From Polytrichum commune (Eukaryota; Streptophyta; Polytrichopsida; Polytrichales; Polytrichaceae), in the NCBI GenBank assembly GCA_950295325.1, contig OX485806.1:13082001-13146000 (forward strand): 64,000 nucleotides of DNA. The letters are read 5' to 3'. The position numbers were made by a program, and so were the translations under genes. The notes beneath the pieces are model-generated. The model was not told where the DNA came from and ran no database searches. It was given only the letters and a program-made list of their open reading frames with translations. Shown piece after piece: positions 32,276 to 44,652 of the stretch (position 1 is its first letter; the number at the start of each line of letters is the position of its first letter).

Positions 32276-33112
32276 GTAAGTGAAGCCTTAACCGGGATGT
32301 GCGACTGGACACATGTAACTGGGGTCATGTTGTGCCACGTGTGTTCTAGGCCCCACAATCCTACTACACTGTTTTTTTTCTTTTCTTCTTCTTCTTTTAA
32401 TTCCACGTGGGTTGAAATTTAGTGTGGCCCACATCAATTCTATGGTACTTGCCTTGGTTAAGATGAGTTGATTTTAGAGGGCTTGCATTGCGTTGGAAAT
32501 TATAATAATAAAAATACTGTGGGTAGGTGGGAATTAGTGTGGTCCCCAGTAAATAGACAAAACAGGGTGTGGCCTCCTCACTCCTATAAGCACATGCAAG
32601 CAGACGAGACGTGAGGGGGACAGCCTGCCGGGGAGGTCGAGCGTAGGTGGAAACAGGTCCCCGTCATACCCGGCATATCCTAGGCAAGGCATGGTGTCTA
32701 GTTATAGGTAGGCAGGCAGGCAGGGTCATCATCGAGCGAGGTCCAGACCCTGATCCTGGTCCCGCCCGTCGCCTTGCGTACAGGCATGTGGACTGTGGAC
32801 TGTGGAGTTGGGCGAAAAGCCTAGAGTAGTGCGTGCCTAGGGAGGGCTGCGGAGACAATGATGGAGAATTGAGATGAGGAGTCAGGGCTCATAAAAGAAG
32901 GAAGCTGCAATCCCCGACGGGCCCCGCCGCCCCTTTCTCCATTTGCCCGCCTTGGTACAGAGAAGTTACTATACATAGCCCCTGGTTTCCATTTCCGGCC
33001 ACCGGTACATTTCCCTTTGGGTATGGCTGCGGCCATCGTGCGGGCAGCGCTTAGGCCTTTCGTACTGCCGGTGGCCCCTACTTCCATCCCGGCCCCGCTC
33101 GCTGGCAGTACC
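32276..33112. other. GC-rich non-coding stretch
   Basis: No coding region is supported. The sequence becomes CpG-rich from about 32600, which fits a promoter region of the candidate gene that follows. Confidence 0.3.
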
Positions 33113-33120
33113 GATATATA
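33113..33120 (+). promoter_or_regulatory. candidate TATA box
   Basis: GATATATA lies about 110 bp before an ATG that opens a signal-peptide-like sequence, within a locally GC-rich region. Confidence 0.35.
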
Positions 33121-33223
33121 TGCTGCTCGCGCTTGCCTCCTCCGCATTCATCATCCGACCTCTCTGCCATCATCATTACTTACACTGCCCATCTTAACTC
33201 TCCACTCCGCCACCGCTCATCAC

Positions 33224-33439
33224 ATGCTCACTCAACACAGCCCCCTGCTGCTGCTGCTCCTCCTCCTCCTTCCTGTTGCTGTTTGTGCTCGCCATGTCGA
33301 TTCCTCGCTCGCCGTCCCGCTCAAATGTGGCCGGCAGCTTTTCGCATGCGATAACTGGTCTTGCACTTGTGGAGATGAGGCTGAGTCGTTTCAAGTTCCA
33401 ATTTCTCTGCCTGATGCTATGCGATGCGATGCGAGGTGA
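33224..33439 (+). CDS. possible small secreted Cys-rich peptide or first exon
   Basis: The 71-residue frame starts MLTQHSP followed by nine leucines and PVAVCA, an obvious candidate signal peptide with a cleavage site near Ala23. The mature part has a Cys cluster (KCGRQLFACDNWSCTCGDE). It ends in a run of GATGC microsatellite (33417-33463), so the end may be artificial or lie after an unseen splice donor. I cannot assign a family. The CTG repeat coding for leucine could also give a false signal peptide by chance. Confidence 0.3.
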   Translation: MLTQHSPLLLLLLLLLPVAVCARHVDSSLAVPLKCGRQLFACDNWSCTCGDEAESFQVPISLPDAMRCDAR

Positions 33440-36400
33440 TGTCATGCGATGTGATGCGAGTGAGGTTCATTGGTCTCGTCTTCTGCGTACTTCTATCGGC
33501 GTCGGATTGTGAGCGAGAGCCCTGCCGCTCTGGCAGGGTTCGATCATGGTCTTATGAGCGGGCGCCTGTGCTGCTTTTGTCTGTTAGTTGTTTTGACCGG
33601 TGCAGGCTCGTTTGGATCTGCTGCTACTGAAACCTTTTTGCGCGCCTTTTTCCCCTCCTTCTGCAGTACTCTGCAGCAGCTTCAAACTGCAGCGATTCTT
33701 GCGGTTTAACCTTTATTTGTGCTGACACTCTCCTAAATGTATTTGGTGTCTGTTCTGATTGATCCTTTCCACCTCCAGATTCTTCTGACGTCCACCTGAT
33801 TATTAGGATTCCCCTGTCATCTTGGGAGCCTTCCTCGTGAGCTTCCTGCAGAGAAAGTGACACTTCTATGAATGAAAAGTTGTCTTCACTGAATTTTATT
33901 GAATTTCACGGCTGGTTCAAGGCAGAGGCAGACCTTGGCGATCAAGGAGTGGTGCGATCCATCGCTGTAGTCACCTCAATCCAGTAGACGTTCTGTGGTC
34001 GCGAACAACGGGCTGTGCTCAGAATTGTTAATGGATCTTCTACCTAAGTGTCGCTTAAATACGTCTGTCATACTGATCGATACTAGTAATTATGTATTGG
34101 ATAAAGCAGAGCTTGTTATTTGTCTTGCGGCCCCTTGCTGAGTGTATTCGCTGCACTAAGCTTTGGAAGTGATTAATTATTTCGAGTCAATGTTAACTAT
34201 CTGGACTTAGGAAACACTAGGAGTTTGACCGGTTTGCCCAAAATCCTCCCTGGACATTGTCTGGATGTTTGTTTGTCCTATACTTGTGTTATGGGCACAG
34301 TGTGTTCTAGCTACTCGAGAATTGAAGGTAGGGAATTCATCAAATCCGTACTTGGGAGCATGTTGATTCTTCAGAGATTCAAGTTGGAACGCTTGCCTTG
34401 CTCGTGAATGCTAATTTTTCCTTGGTCGTGGTAGATGAAGATCGCTTATCGACGGAAAGAAAGTATCACTACAGTACTTTCACTCGGGTGTAAATCCATC
34501 TCCAGACAATGTTTGACGTTCGCAGGTCTGATTTGTACATATCGATTTACAAAGATGTGTAGTTGATTGAAAGAGCCCTGATCAGCAACCACGTCACCTT
34601 TCTATTTTGTTTCCTAGGGTTTCACACCGTGTCTCGAGAGTAGAGTCAGTCATACTTTTATCAGTTCGAACCACGATGCGAGTAAACATTCTTGTTTCAT
34701 GGCCTTAGTACTTAGGATTGGTAAGGTAACATTCACCTTATGGTCGACAGCATAGGAGTCGACGGTCCTACTGCAATTTGAATGCTCGAGGTGCTTCTAA
34801 ATGACTTTGCGCTTTGGAAGTACCACTGTAGACACATAATGTCAATGGAGAAAGGACTAGTAATAACTATTCTATTTGATTGCAATATTTTGATGTGCTT
34901 CAATTGATTGCGTTTTTCAACATTAAAACACTGGACAAGGGCGAGACCTGCACTTGGGGCTGCATCCGGCCCTATCGATAGCTGGTCTTTTGGTCGGCTC
35001 TCTCAAGAGGGCTACCATCGGTCAGTTTTAACCACGTGACGAAAGAGTTGTCGGTTTGGGAAGTGTGAAATGATATATTGTTTGAACGTAGTCGGAATTT
35101 GCTGTGACTGGCGAGTAAGATCACATTCGAGGTGTACTTGGTTTACTCTGTTGTTTAGCTTTAGCTTTCCCTTGAGTTCGGCACATCAATGTCTGCACAT
35201 TTCTGCATGATCAACCGAAGTTGCCAGGTCGACGAAAGTTTATTTGGAAGGAATCTTATGCGCTGAAGATGGCTGCGGATTTACTTTTGTTCCAAGAGTT
35301 CTTGAGTTCCGGCCCTGTATCTGATGTTGCATGGAGTCTATGTCTGGATAAACCTCAGTTTCCGAGTATTTTCTCACGAGAAGACTGCAATGAGGAGGAA
35401 ATCCGGGCATGGATTTCATGCATGCCAGGTGAGGGTCGAGACCCGTGAACTACCGGATCAATTTTGTTGTACAGGTGCTGCTACACTTACATCGTCGATG
35501 TCATACTTCCGAATTCTACTTGGGAATAGACCACGGTGCTGGCGGACTGCGATTATCTTGACAGAATCAGGTGTGATTGAGCTTCCACTACTGACGACAT
35601 CCTTATGTTCCCTTTTGCCTAGTGAAGTTGGGCCTTCTATCCTGCATGGTTTTAGTTTAGAAAAAATTTGCAGTCTGTTGTGAAGTTCCATCATTGAAGA
35701 GATTTGATTTGTATGACGTGATTCGATTTGTGATTGGGATCACATTTGCAAGTTACTCACTTCTGAACCTAGGTGAATAAGGTAGAAGATACATTACACT
35801 AGCCTAAACAGGTGCTTAGAACCATCAGACAGTGTTTGCTGTCGTGGCCCTGTTCCAATTCATATTTTGATATACAGCGGTCCGGTCCACCATACGGTGA
35901 GGGTCGTAAGCCACGGGAAGAATTGAACAATTGAGCTGGCCTAATGTAGTCTACATATAAGAGAATCTTCCAATTGTCAGACTTCTGCAAAAGGTCTTGT
36001 GTCCACATCCGGTGATCCTTTCTTTCCTGATTTGGACACGGGACCTTGAGCGAGGGGTAGACTCCACCTCTTTGAGATGGGGCCCGCCTGTCCCTGACTG
36101 TTTGTACTCCCGGGCCCGGGACCTTGCTGCACACTTTAGTTTATTGAACCCATCCACATTAGTAAGCGGTTCTAGATCTTGTTTTTGATATCCTTGTTGT
36201 ACGTGTCTTGTAGTTTGTGTCTACTTTTTCCCGACTCTTTTCAGTACAATCCTCGCTATCGTGGTTCATTGAACTTTTGTTCAGTTTGTATGTGTTAGCT
36301 GAGACTGAGTAAACTGGAAATCATCGCCATTTGACTGAAGCCTCACACAGTTCATACAGTTTACATACTCATCCGGTAAGAACTCAATTATGACTGTAAT

Positions 36401-39343
36401 TAGGATTGCATAATTGCTGGACCCAAAGATACGTTTGAGAAAACCGTAATGTCTTTGGAGTAGACATGCGTGACATTGTGTCACTCTCATGCATACGTTG
36501 AATCCGCAGTCAGATTACAGCAATCCTCTTGTGAGAAAAAGGCTTTGCATTGGAGGATTGGACTTACATTTGCAGAATTTATCAATCCGACGGTAAAGTA
36601 TGTGCTCAATATGCGAGGCTTGCAGTACCAGGAGTATCATGATGAAAGACTGAGGAATATGACATGTGAGATTGTAGACTAATATATGACCAGTATGGGG
36701 GATATGCATTGTAAATGATGAGAGGGTGCCCTCCATTCACCGTCCTGTTAACCCCATGATTGATGCGCAATTCTGCACAGTATCACATCCAAAAGCTAAG
36801 TTGGAGAATGCAGGAGTTCTGTATGAGTTCGACATGCATGTAACTGTCACCTTACATTTGATGAGTACTTAATCCATCTACTGCAGTCTTCTCATGACTT
36901 TGGATTGGTAATGTACTAATTATAACCTTCAAGTACATTCTACCATTGAAAATTGAGTTCCCTTTCAATTTTCATTTTGAGGGGTATGTAAGAACTGCAA
37001 ACATACAGCAGGTAGCTAGTTTGTAGTTAGTTAGTAATCTCTGTCTCGAGTCTCCAACCCCTTCCTCTTGGGCCCGGCCCTGGATTTTGCATGGTGTGCT
37101 AGTTGTACCTTTTTCTTGAATTTCCAATTATTGGAATACCTGTTTTTTGTATATATATATATATGAGATGTTCTTAAAGACAGATTATTGGTAAGGTTGT
37201 TTTCCAATACTTGTTAACCCCCAGGGAGTAGTGGACTCTTTATACCATGTATGAATAAGTGTGAGTATAGAAAGGGATATAATTTGACGTATTAGCAGAC
37301 ATAGTATTATTTTTTAATAGTGTGTACAATTAAAGAGTTTATTGAGAATAATAAAGTATATGGAGATGCACAAAAGGGGCTCCTTAAGGTTAGACCAATA
37401 GTTGATAATAGATGTACTAGTTTTGTCCAATTTACCTTACTTCATCCAATGTCATGTGTTTTAGGATCAGATTATTCTGTATTATCTCCTATGGATGAAA
37501 AAATGTTTTAATTTTGGCTTTCTTATTGGAAAGTGGAAGTGGAGATAAATATGTATGTGTGAATATATGTGTATGAAAAACTTATTTTTTCATGATTTGT
37601 ATTTTGTATATGTAGTGGAGGCATCTATCCACAGGTGCTTCACTAGAAAATGTTAGAAATAGGGTGGGACTTAATATAGGGTGCTCTTTAATTGAAAAAA
37701 TATTAAATGTAATGTAGCATCATTTTTATTCACATATTGCATTAGAAATATTATATGGTACCCTGTCATGTCATGTATTTTTGTATAGAATTATATATAG
37801 GGCATTGTGTTTAGGATGGTACAAAACTTGTAGAGAGTCACAAGGTCTTTCCACTCACAACCTCCACTTCTGAGCATTTAGTAGTGTTCTTGTAGTTTTT
37901 TTTTTGGTATTGTTTAACACTGTTCTTGTAGTTTCATTCTTCTTCACCATATTGTATCCCTGTCATTATTTGGTGTCTCAAACCATTGTCAACATTGTAT
38001 TCCACCCTTTATCAACATATTTAGAAACATGAGGCAATTCATTTCTTATTTTAAGGGTTGCCTTACAATACTAAGCATGTTGATAAAGGGTGCCTCAAAA
38101 CACCACATATATGGGGATTTAAACAACATGGAGGAGGCAATTTTCATAGGTTTAAGTTTAAATGTATAAATTCAAGTTCAAACTACTAAGGGGTACAAGA
38201 TAATGAGAGCAAAGTAGAAGTAGGACAAAATTTAGGGTATACATTTCTCATACATAGAGGGTGCTATTTCATAGTCACCTACGCACATCATTTAGGATTC
38301 CAATAGAGTCCACCCCCAAGTGTTGGTTGTTGTAGCTCAATAATTCAAGAGGTTTTGCAAATGCCAAGTAGAGGTGTGCATTAAGTTTTTGTTGTTCACC
38401 ATGTTGTATCCTTGTCATTGATTGGTGTTTCAATCCTTGTCATTATTGTATTCCACCTTTATCGATAGATGGGAAGTGCTACCATGTGAGTGGTGAACTT
38501 TTTTGATAACATGTTCACTTCTATTCTATAACCATGGTATTTAAGCATAAATAATGACATTTTCAATACATAATAAATTATTGGGGTTGATGATTACCTA
38601 AATCTATTTTTAAACATAACAATTACAAGCTTGGCATGAGGGGATGAAAATCAAATCAAATGTTGTTCATAGATTCAACTTCCGCTTCCTTAAACATATG
38701 CAAGCACATATCAAGTATTGAGCATGCTCTATAAAGAATTTAAGATTGCAATAAGGGTTAAAAAGCAAATTTTTGTAGGCTTTGAACAAAGAAAGCAAAA
38801 CAAACTTGGGCATAGATGATCTTACAGGATTAAATTGCTTACACAAATAAATGTACATTGATCCAACAATCCAATTTATTCAAATCCAACTATACCCAAT
38901 CCAATCATATCAAATCCACTCAAGTCTCAAACAATATATAGTGGATGGCATTGTCAACCAAGTTAATGTTACTAAACTAGTTTAGCGTACATCAATATTA
39001 TAAACACTCATCCACATCATCATCTACATAAGGGTTAATAGCAATTCGACCTAATGTACAGTGAGGAATCCGCAACGTTGATTCTGCTATCATCCAAGCA
39101 AACCTCTTCACAAACCTTTGGATTGTGAGAACTCATGCTTTTTCCTTTCTTTTTGCAAAATAAAACTACAAAGCTTAGTGTCCAACCACACATTTTAAAG
39201 CTTTAGAGGTCAAATTGACACAATGCAAGGACAAACTATTATCTTATTTATTCAATAGGTTTTTTCTTGCAACCTTTCTGACAAGTTCTTCATCGGATTC
39301 AATAGATTATATTGTATGATGACCTTAGTTTTCTTTAAATTAC
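33440..39343. other. no recognised gene
   Basis: Short frames only. A 76-codon frame at 35221-35448 (KMAADLLLFQEFLSSG and so on) is plausible as an exon but has no recognisable family. A TA tract lies at 37152-37165. A block containing TTGTATCC.TGTCATT.(A/T)TTGGTGT.TCAA occurs twice, near 37951 and 38405. From 36.7 kb the sequence is AT-rich and looks like old intergenic repeats. Confidence 0.4.
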
Positions 39344-40947
39344 CAACGTGTAGAAGTGTAAGTATATAGAACAACAAATCTAGGAGTTGCCAAAGACTCA
39401 ATGAGGATTTGCATCGATTTAGAGTCCTTCTCCCTTTCACCTCTCCATGTCACTTTTTCATTTATCAATTGCAGGCTTGCCAATGTCAAATTAAACTACA
39501 CATCCAAAGCCTCCACGTCAACCTCAGACATTGCCCCCTTCTTTTGGAAAACAAACTTGGATTTGGGAATGGAGTGGAGGAACAAACATGATGTAAGAAT
39601 GACTAGTCTAAAAGACACTACTTGGCATTTAGTCTTAGATAATATTATCATAATAAAAATTGACAATTATTGAAAAGGAAGAATTGATAGAAGGAAAATA
39701 ACAGAGGGTCTCATACTTCCAAAGGTGCATCTGGTGGAGAACACCTCGGGGAGTTCACTGCGATAATATTAGAAAACAACGTGCGGGAAAATATAGGGTA
39801 ATTTATATTCATAAAAGGAAAAACTTAGAATTTTCTTAGAAGTAATATAGGTGAGTATGTATGATAAAATTTGTATTATAAATAATATAGGCTTGATACA
39901 AATAACGCATATTTTTAAAATATTTGTAAAAATATACCGTAGGATTTAAGGATCCTAGGTTTTTTTTGAAATAGGGTGTCCTTTGTGTTAAGAGGCGGGA
40001 AGATTTTGGATGAAAAACTACGTCGATTCAGTTAAAAAAATGGCATGAAAGAATGATGAGGGCGGATGATGGATTAGGATTTAGGAAAAATTGGGGGAGA
40101 ACGTTGCTGGAGGATTAGGTTTTGAGAGTTTTTTTCACCGTTCTGAGAGGTGGGATTTGCGGTTCAATGTTGGCGAGAGTTTTTTCTTCGACGTTGTTGA
40201 CTTTCTGAGAGGTGGGGTTTGCAGGCGGCTTGTGCATGTCATTCTCTCTCTCTGCTTTGAGTGGAGGTCAAATCTTCATAACGACCACACAACTTGATTG
40301 AGGAACATGGGCTGATTTTGTTGTTTGAAACTGTTTATGAACACTCTTAATGTAAAACCTTGCTGTGCCTTGGATTTTGGTGACTTAGTACTTTGAATGC
40401 TCTTAAACCCTTTGGAGCAAAATCAAATAATTATAATGAACATACCTAGCTTAAAATTAGAGCTTCATCAAATTTAAAAGTAATTATAGGGTCATTTAAA
40501 AAACAAGAAATTATATAATTATATAATAATACGGTACAAAAATTTAAGGATGGATAATTAAATACCCCTTGAATAAATACCCTTGTCACGCATGTGTATA
40601 CATATATACATGTCTAGTGAACTCCCCGAGGAGAACACAATGGCAACTCGTTGAAACCCCACCAATCTTTCTACAACGACAAACCATAAGAGGCTCGGAA
40701 GTTCCTTACATTGTCCCTAACATCTTTGTTCTTATGGACAAACAAAAACAAATGGCAATCTCCAATGAGATATGCAAAGGCCAATTCAAACAATGCCTCC
40801 ATCCTCTTGTTTTGGTGGTCATTCCAAAAAGGGACTGCATTGGGAGGAGAAAAAATACCAAACACAAGTAGGTTTTTTGGCAAATCAACACATATAAACT
40901 CAAACCACCAAAGCTCAATAAACCTTCATCTTCCGTCCACTCCCCAC
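39344..40947 (-). pseudogene. ParB-methyltransferase copy 4, minus strand, only exons 7 and 8 visible
   Basis: Exon 7 runs from 40947 (acceptor TTGCTAG, first codons VGSG as in copy 3) to 39717 and is interrupted by a DNA transposon at 39745-40630. It reads FICVDLPKNLLVFGIFSPP, WNDHQNKRMEALFELAFAYL, LFLFVHKNK and then KDWWGFNELPL. These match ADIPEGLPVPGISNPP, LFDFADEHL, ILFHP and KEWWGMNRLHL of copy 1. Exon 8 runs from 39633 to 39344 and reads SIPKSKF, then EVDVEALDV, a TAG, then VTWRGEREKDSKSMQILIES, matching copy 1 PWRGPREKSVLLMQMLIEA. The motif I position is degenerate (VVLYTYTSTR). A further stop follows YGLSL and there is a frameshift early in exon 7. I found no convincing exons 1-6, 9 or 10. 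Confidence 0.75.
39745..40630. mobile_element. 886-bp non-autonomous TIR DNA transposon with 8-bp TSD
   Basis: Perfect 15-bp terminal inverted repeats CTCGGGGAGTTCACT (39745-39759) and AGTGAACTCCCCGAG (40616-40630) are flanked by direct repeats GAGAACAC at 39737-39744 and 40631-40638. Removing the element and one TSD restores the exon 7 reading frame of copy 4 (LPLCSPPDAPLE). There is no transposase inside. The 8-bp TSD is typical of hAT-type elements, but the TIR sequence is not diagnostic. Confidence 0.9.
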
Positions 40948-43698
40948 CTAGCAATAATGACATAAATTCAACAATTAATTTCAATCACACAACATGTGGC
41001 AACAAAGGTTTTATATTCTTGAATTGAAAATATTGGCCAATAAAATTATTAAGTTTTTCACAAATATGATTTTTTTCAATATAAGTGAGTTCTTATCCAC
41101 ACCATTATCCATCATTGTAGCTATGGAAGTCTTTCCAATGATATTGAATAAACTGGCCCACTCTTATCTTCATCAATTTTAAAGCCACGTAAATGTTACT
41201 ATTTCATGTAGGTATGGCAACTATTACTTCATCCTAAGAATCGTTTATGTCCATATTATGCAGAGATGATTCTATTGCATTCTTCTTGAATTCCTCTTCC
41301 TTAGCTAAGTAAAAAATAACAAAAGCAATCAATAAACCAAATACAAGACCTCAAAGTGGGATAACCCATATATTCATTTGATTTATGGTGAAAATATAAA
41401 GTTTTAAAGATGTATCAGTCTATATTACAGAGAGTCTGCTGGATTCATCTTGGCTAAATTTGCTAATCACATATTTTTTTCAAATAGATATTTTTAATAT
41501 ATTTCCATGGTTATTTAGAACGTTTGATTTGAATAAGAAATGAATTAGATACGAATTTCTAAAGACGATATACATAGTCTAAGACTTCCTGGATTACTGT
41601 TGTATTACAAAGAATTTGCTGGATTCATATTGGCTTAACCTGCTGATATTATATTTTTCCTAATTAGATCTTGTTAATAGCTTTCCAATGGTGTAAGGAA
41701 AGCCCAAATACAAGTGGTAATGAATTTACTATGAATTGTTGAAGTTGGATAGGTGGGTTGGATAGATCGATTGAATTGACCTCGCACTTCCAACCCGATT
41801 AACTTTTTCATTTCTTATCCGATTAAAGTGATTTTTAGATCGTTGGAAAAATAATTACGCGTACTAAGTAAATATATTTTCTTAGGCCTAAATTACACTG
41901 CAAAAAAAAAACAATTTATATTTTAATTGTTAACTAATGTACGCTTTAAAATCAAACTAGTCACAAGGAAGGAGGCAAGGTCAACGTCCGGGAAGTGGAG
42001 CAAGGAAGGAGGTAGCAGCTTGGCCTACATCGAGTCCAATCCACCGAGGAGAACTGAGCTAAATTAACTAACCCTAGCCTTCCATTTAGGGTTGGAGGGA
42101 ACGCGGCTAAGGTATGCATCTCCAAACCCTCTCACCTATTTTGTAAGGTGAAGTGGCTTGACCACTTAACCACCAAGGGAATATCCAACTTCATTGTTCT
42201 CGGGCCCTTGGTATGTTTTGTGGTAGTAGCTTTATTTATCAGTAAATTTCGTATGTGGTAAGTCGGATTAATTACCGACACGATCACTCTGAATGTTGTT
42301 GGTGGAAAGGTGGAATTGATGATCCGCGAATCCATTATTATGTTGTTGGCCCCATAGATTGGGAGTAATAGCCCCAACCTATGAAGATTATGCAACAGGT
42401 TGAACCTACAGGTTGTCCGTCACCCTAGTCCCATTAAGTTGCATTTCGTGATCTATCTAGTATAAGCATATTTAACAATTAAAAACATATAAAACAAATC
42501 GTAAATCCTTGTTGGCAAGAGACCCAAATCGATAACTTAACTCGGTAAGGTGACACCACCCTTCGGACCGTTGAAGTCCGAAGGGTTTGAGATGTCACTC
42601 GACCTTCAAAGGACCTCCACGAGGCTTTAGAAGATTCTGAGGTAAGGGGTGTACCAACCAGGTAAAGGGTGATGCCTAATATATGAATGTAGTAAGGTAG
42701 GATGTGCAAACGAAATTAACTAATTACGAAGGAATTTGTGTAAAAGGTGGGACTTAGGCTAAGTTCCCTCCGCTTAGGAAATTAAATATAACTAAGTAAA
42801 GAAGTAGGAGGAATTGAATGGTCCATCAAATCGTCGTTATTCCATTCATTAAGCTAGGGTGGTATGAGTCACATCCGGTTGGTGTGTATCAGAACCATCC
42901 CAATTTATAAGTTAGGATTATCTTGGTTCCAAGACTGGCGCGTCTGCGCTTAGAATATGTTGTAGGTTAAGGTTAGAACTAGATATGAAATTGATTAGTG
43001 GAGTTTAGAGCCACAATAGTTAAACGAAGGTCCAACCTCCGGAGGTACTACAACGCATATTTAATTTCCCTCAAAAATCTAAGTACTCACATTATACACC
43101 TATTATCCGGGTTCGGCTTGGGCACTTGCAAGTGCAGGCCACCTTCACCGAAGGGCTTGTGTGATATTTTTAGGCTCCTTCGGAAGTGGGTGCCCCAAAA
43201 TTACCACATAATGGATCGTCTTTCCAACTGTAGGTTGTATCCCAAACATTATCCCATTTCAGTTTGAGTCTAGGAATGAGGATGCCATGCCACTTGGTCA
43301 CAATTGACCTAGGTGGTGGATTTGTCAAAAGAATGGGATATTCCCCAATGGTAGAGATGTAGCTTAAGAATTGTTCCCATGTTTCACATTTGATTTGAAG
43401 ATGATTAATAACTAAAATGTCTTTTCTCCCCCCCCCTTGTCAATAGTGTAGACCAATGTAGATCACCTAACTCTAATGGTGTTAAATTCCTTAGGATAGT
43501 CCATACCTACAATATGAGTGTTAGCTAAGACTTGAAAACACTTGAGTATAGGGGGAGGGAATGGATCCCAAAAGCACTCATCAATGATTGGTCTTAAAAA
43601 CATGCCACTTTAGAATATGACCACCAAGTGAGCGTCTTGAAAACTAGTTTCAAAACAGCCTACCCAATTCCCAATTGGGGCTTGAATATTGTTTTGTT
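40948..43698. other. no gene seen
   Basis: AT-rich sequence. Upstream exons of copy 4 would be expected here on the minus strand but are not recognisable. The gag of the second Tat-like element would also be expected left of 43.7 kb, and no long frame is present. Confidence 0.4.
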
Positions 43699-43977
43699 TC
43701 ATGAGCGTGGATAACCATGGTTAATAATAATTTCATTAAAGCCCTCACCTTTTTTCCAGATCTTCTCGAAAATCTTTTCTTGGAGATGATGGGGTAATTT
43801 AAGGAAATTGACTCGGAATCCTTTTGGGTAAATTGGGTGGTTCGGTCCTATATGGATACCGACTCCCCAAAAGGAGGCCTTATAAAAACGGTATAATGCG
43901 GCAAACAAATGTGGCCCTTGGTACAACCAACTGTCAGAACTTACAACCTCTGGTGGGGTAAATTCCCAAGGCCACAT
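43699..43977 (-). CDS. pre-gag ORF with WPWE module, second Tat-like element (second ORF)
   Basis: This 92-residue frame starts MWPWEFTPPE and has the module end FRVNFLKLPHHLQEKIFEKIWKKG. This matches FERRIYELPEELQAKIFSKVWNHG of the ORF at 3370-4029. Its ATG lies 44 bases inside the end of the preceding ORF, in the +1 frame, the same relative frame as in the first element. The function is unknown and the frame ends soon after the module, so this copy may be truncated. Confidence 0.6.
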   Translation of the reverse strand: MWPWEFTPPEVVSSDSWLYQGPHLFAALYRFYKASFWGVGIHIGPNHPIYPKGFRVNFLKLPHHLQEKIFEKIWKKGEGFNEIIINHGYPRS

Positions 43978-44425
43978 TATCGATCCTCTTTAATGCCTCG
44001 TTAGTATCCTCAATAAGTTGTTGACCTTGAGGCGCTAACAAGACGTGCTCTAGGTATTGGCTCAACATGTAATCTTTTTCAATAAAATTACTAAAATCTC
44101 GAATTTCTTTGACAAAGGTGTACACCGTTTTGTTCTGCCACACCTTGGTAACAACAATTTGCTGGAAATCCAAGGGCAGTGTTTTAATCCGAGCCTCTAA
44201 TGGAGTTCTAGCAAACACTGTATGGATTAAAAACCTTTCCCTAGGAAACCAACACCATTTGTGAAGGTTAGTTTCCCTTGGTTTTCGACATATATAAGAG
44301 GGGTAAACTTTTAAACTCGATAACTTGGTGACTGGTTGTGCCTGGTCACTTAATTCCACAACGAGGGAAAAAATAACAATTGAGCACTGCCATGAATTTT
44401 CAAGGTTTAGTTCCCAGGGCCACAT
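43934..44425 (-). CDS. pre-gag ORF with WPWE module, second Tat-like element (first ORF)
   Basis: This 163-residue frame starts MWPWELNLENSW and contains TPLEARIKTLPLDFQQIVVTKVW, the same R-I--LP-E-Q-I--KVW core as the other modules. It continues to YLEHVLLAPQGQQLIEDTNEA. It lies directly inside the PBS at 44631-44649. The module is shared with the first element at low identity, so it is an old, conserved part of this retrotransposon lineage and not a chance frame. Confidence 0.6.
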   Translation of the reverse strand: MWPWELNLENSWQCSIVIFSLVVELSDQAQPVTKLSSLKVYPSYICRKPRETNLHKWCWFPRERFLIHTVFARTPLEARIKTLPLDFQQIVVTKVWQNKTVYTFVKEIRDFSNFIEKDYMLSQYLEHVLLAPQGQQLIEDTNEALKRIDNVALGIYPTRGCKF

Positions 44426-44630
44426 TAATTATGACTTGCAAATAATTACTAAGGTGATATCTTGTCATTAGTTTAATCGAGTTATAAATGAATTGTAGAA
44501 ATAGTCGAAGACTTATTTCACAATTGTTGAACTTGACTTCTTCATTCACCAGATATGTCTTAGTTTAGTTTACAATTGAATTTGTGATTTCTATCAATAC
44601 CTAATCTTCTAGATCTTGACGACCGTAGCC

Positions 44631-44649
44631 TTCCCCGGCAGTGGCGCCA
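44631..44649 (-). other. primer-binding site complementary to tRNA-Asp, second Tat-like element
   Basis: On the minus strand TGGCGCCACTGCCGGGGAA closely matches the complement of the plant tRNA-Asp 3' end, the usual primer of Athila/Tat elements (TGGCGCC..TGCCGGGGA). A TTT spacer separates it from an LTR ending CATCTACA at 44653. Confidence 0.85.
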
Positions 44650-44652
44650 AAA

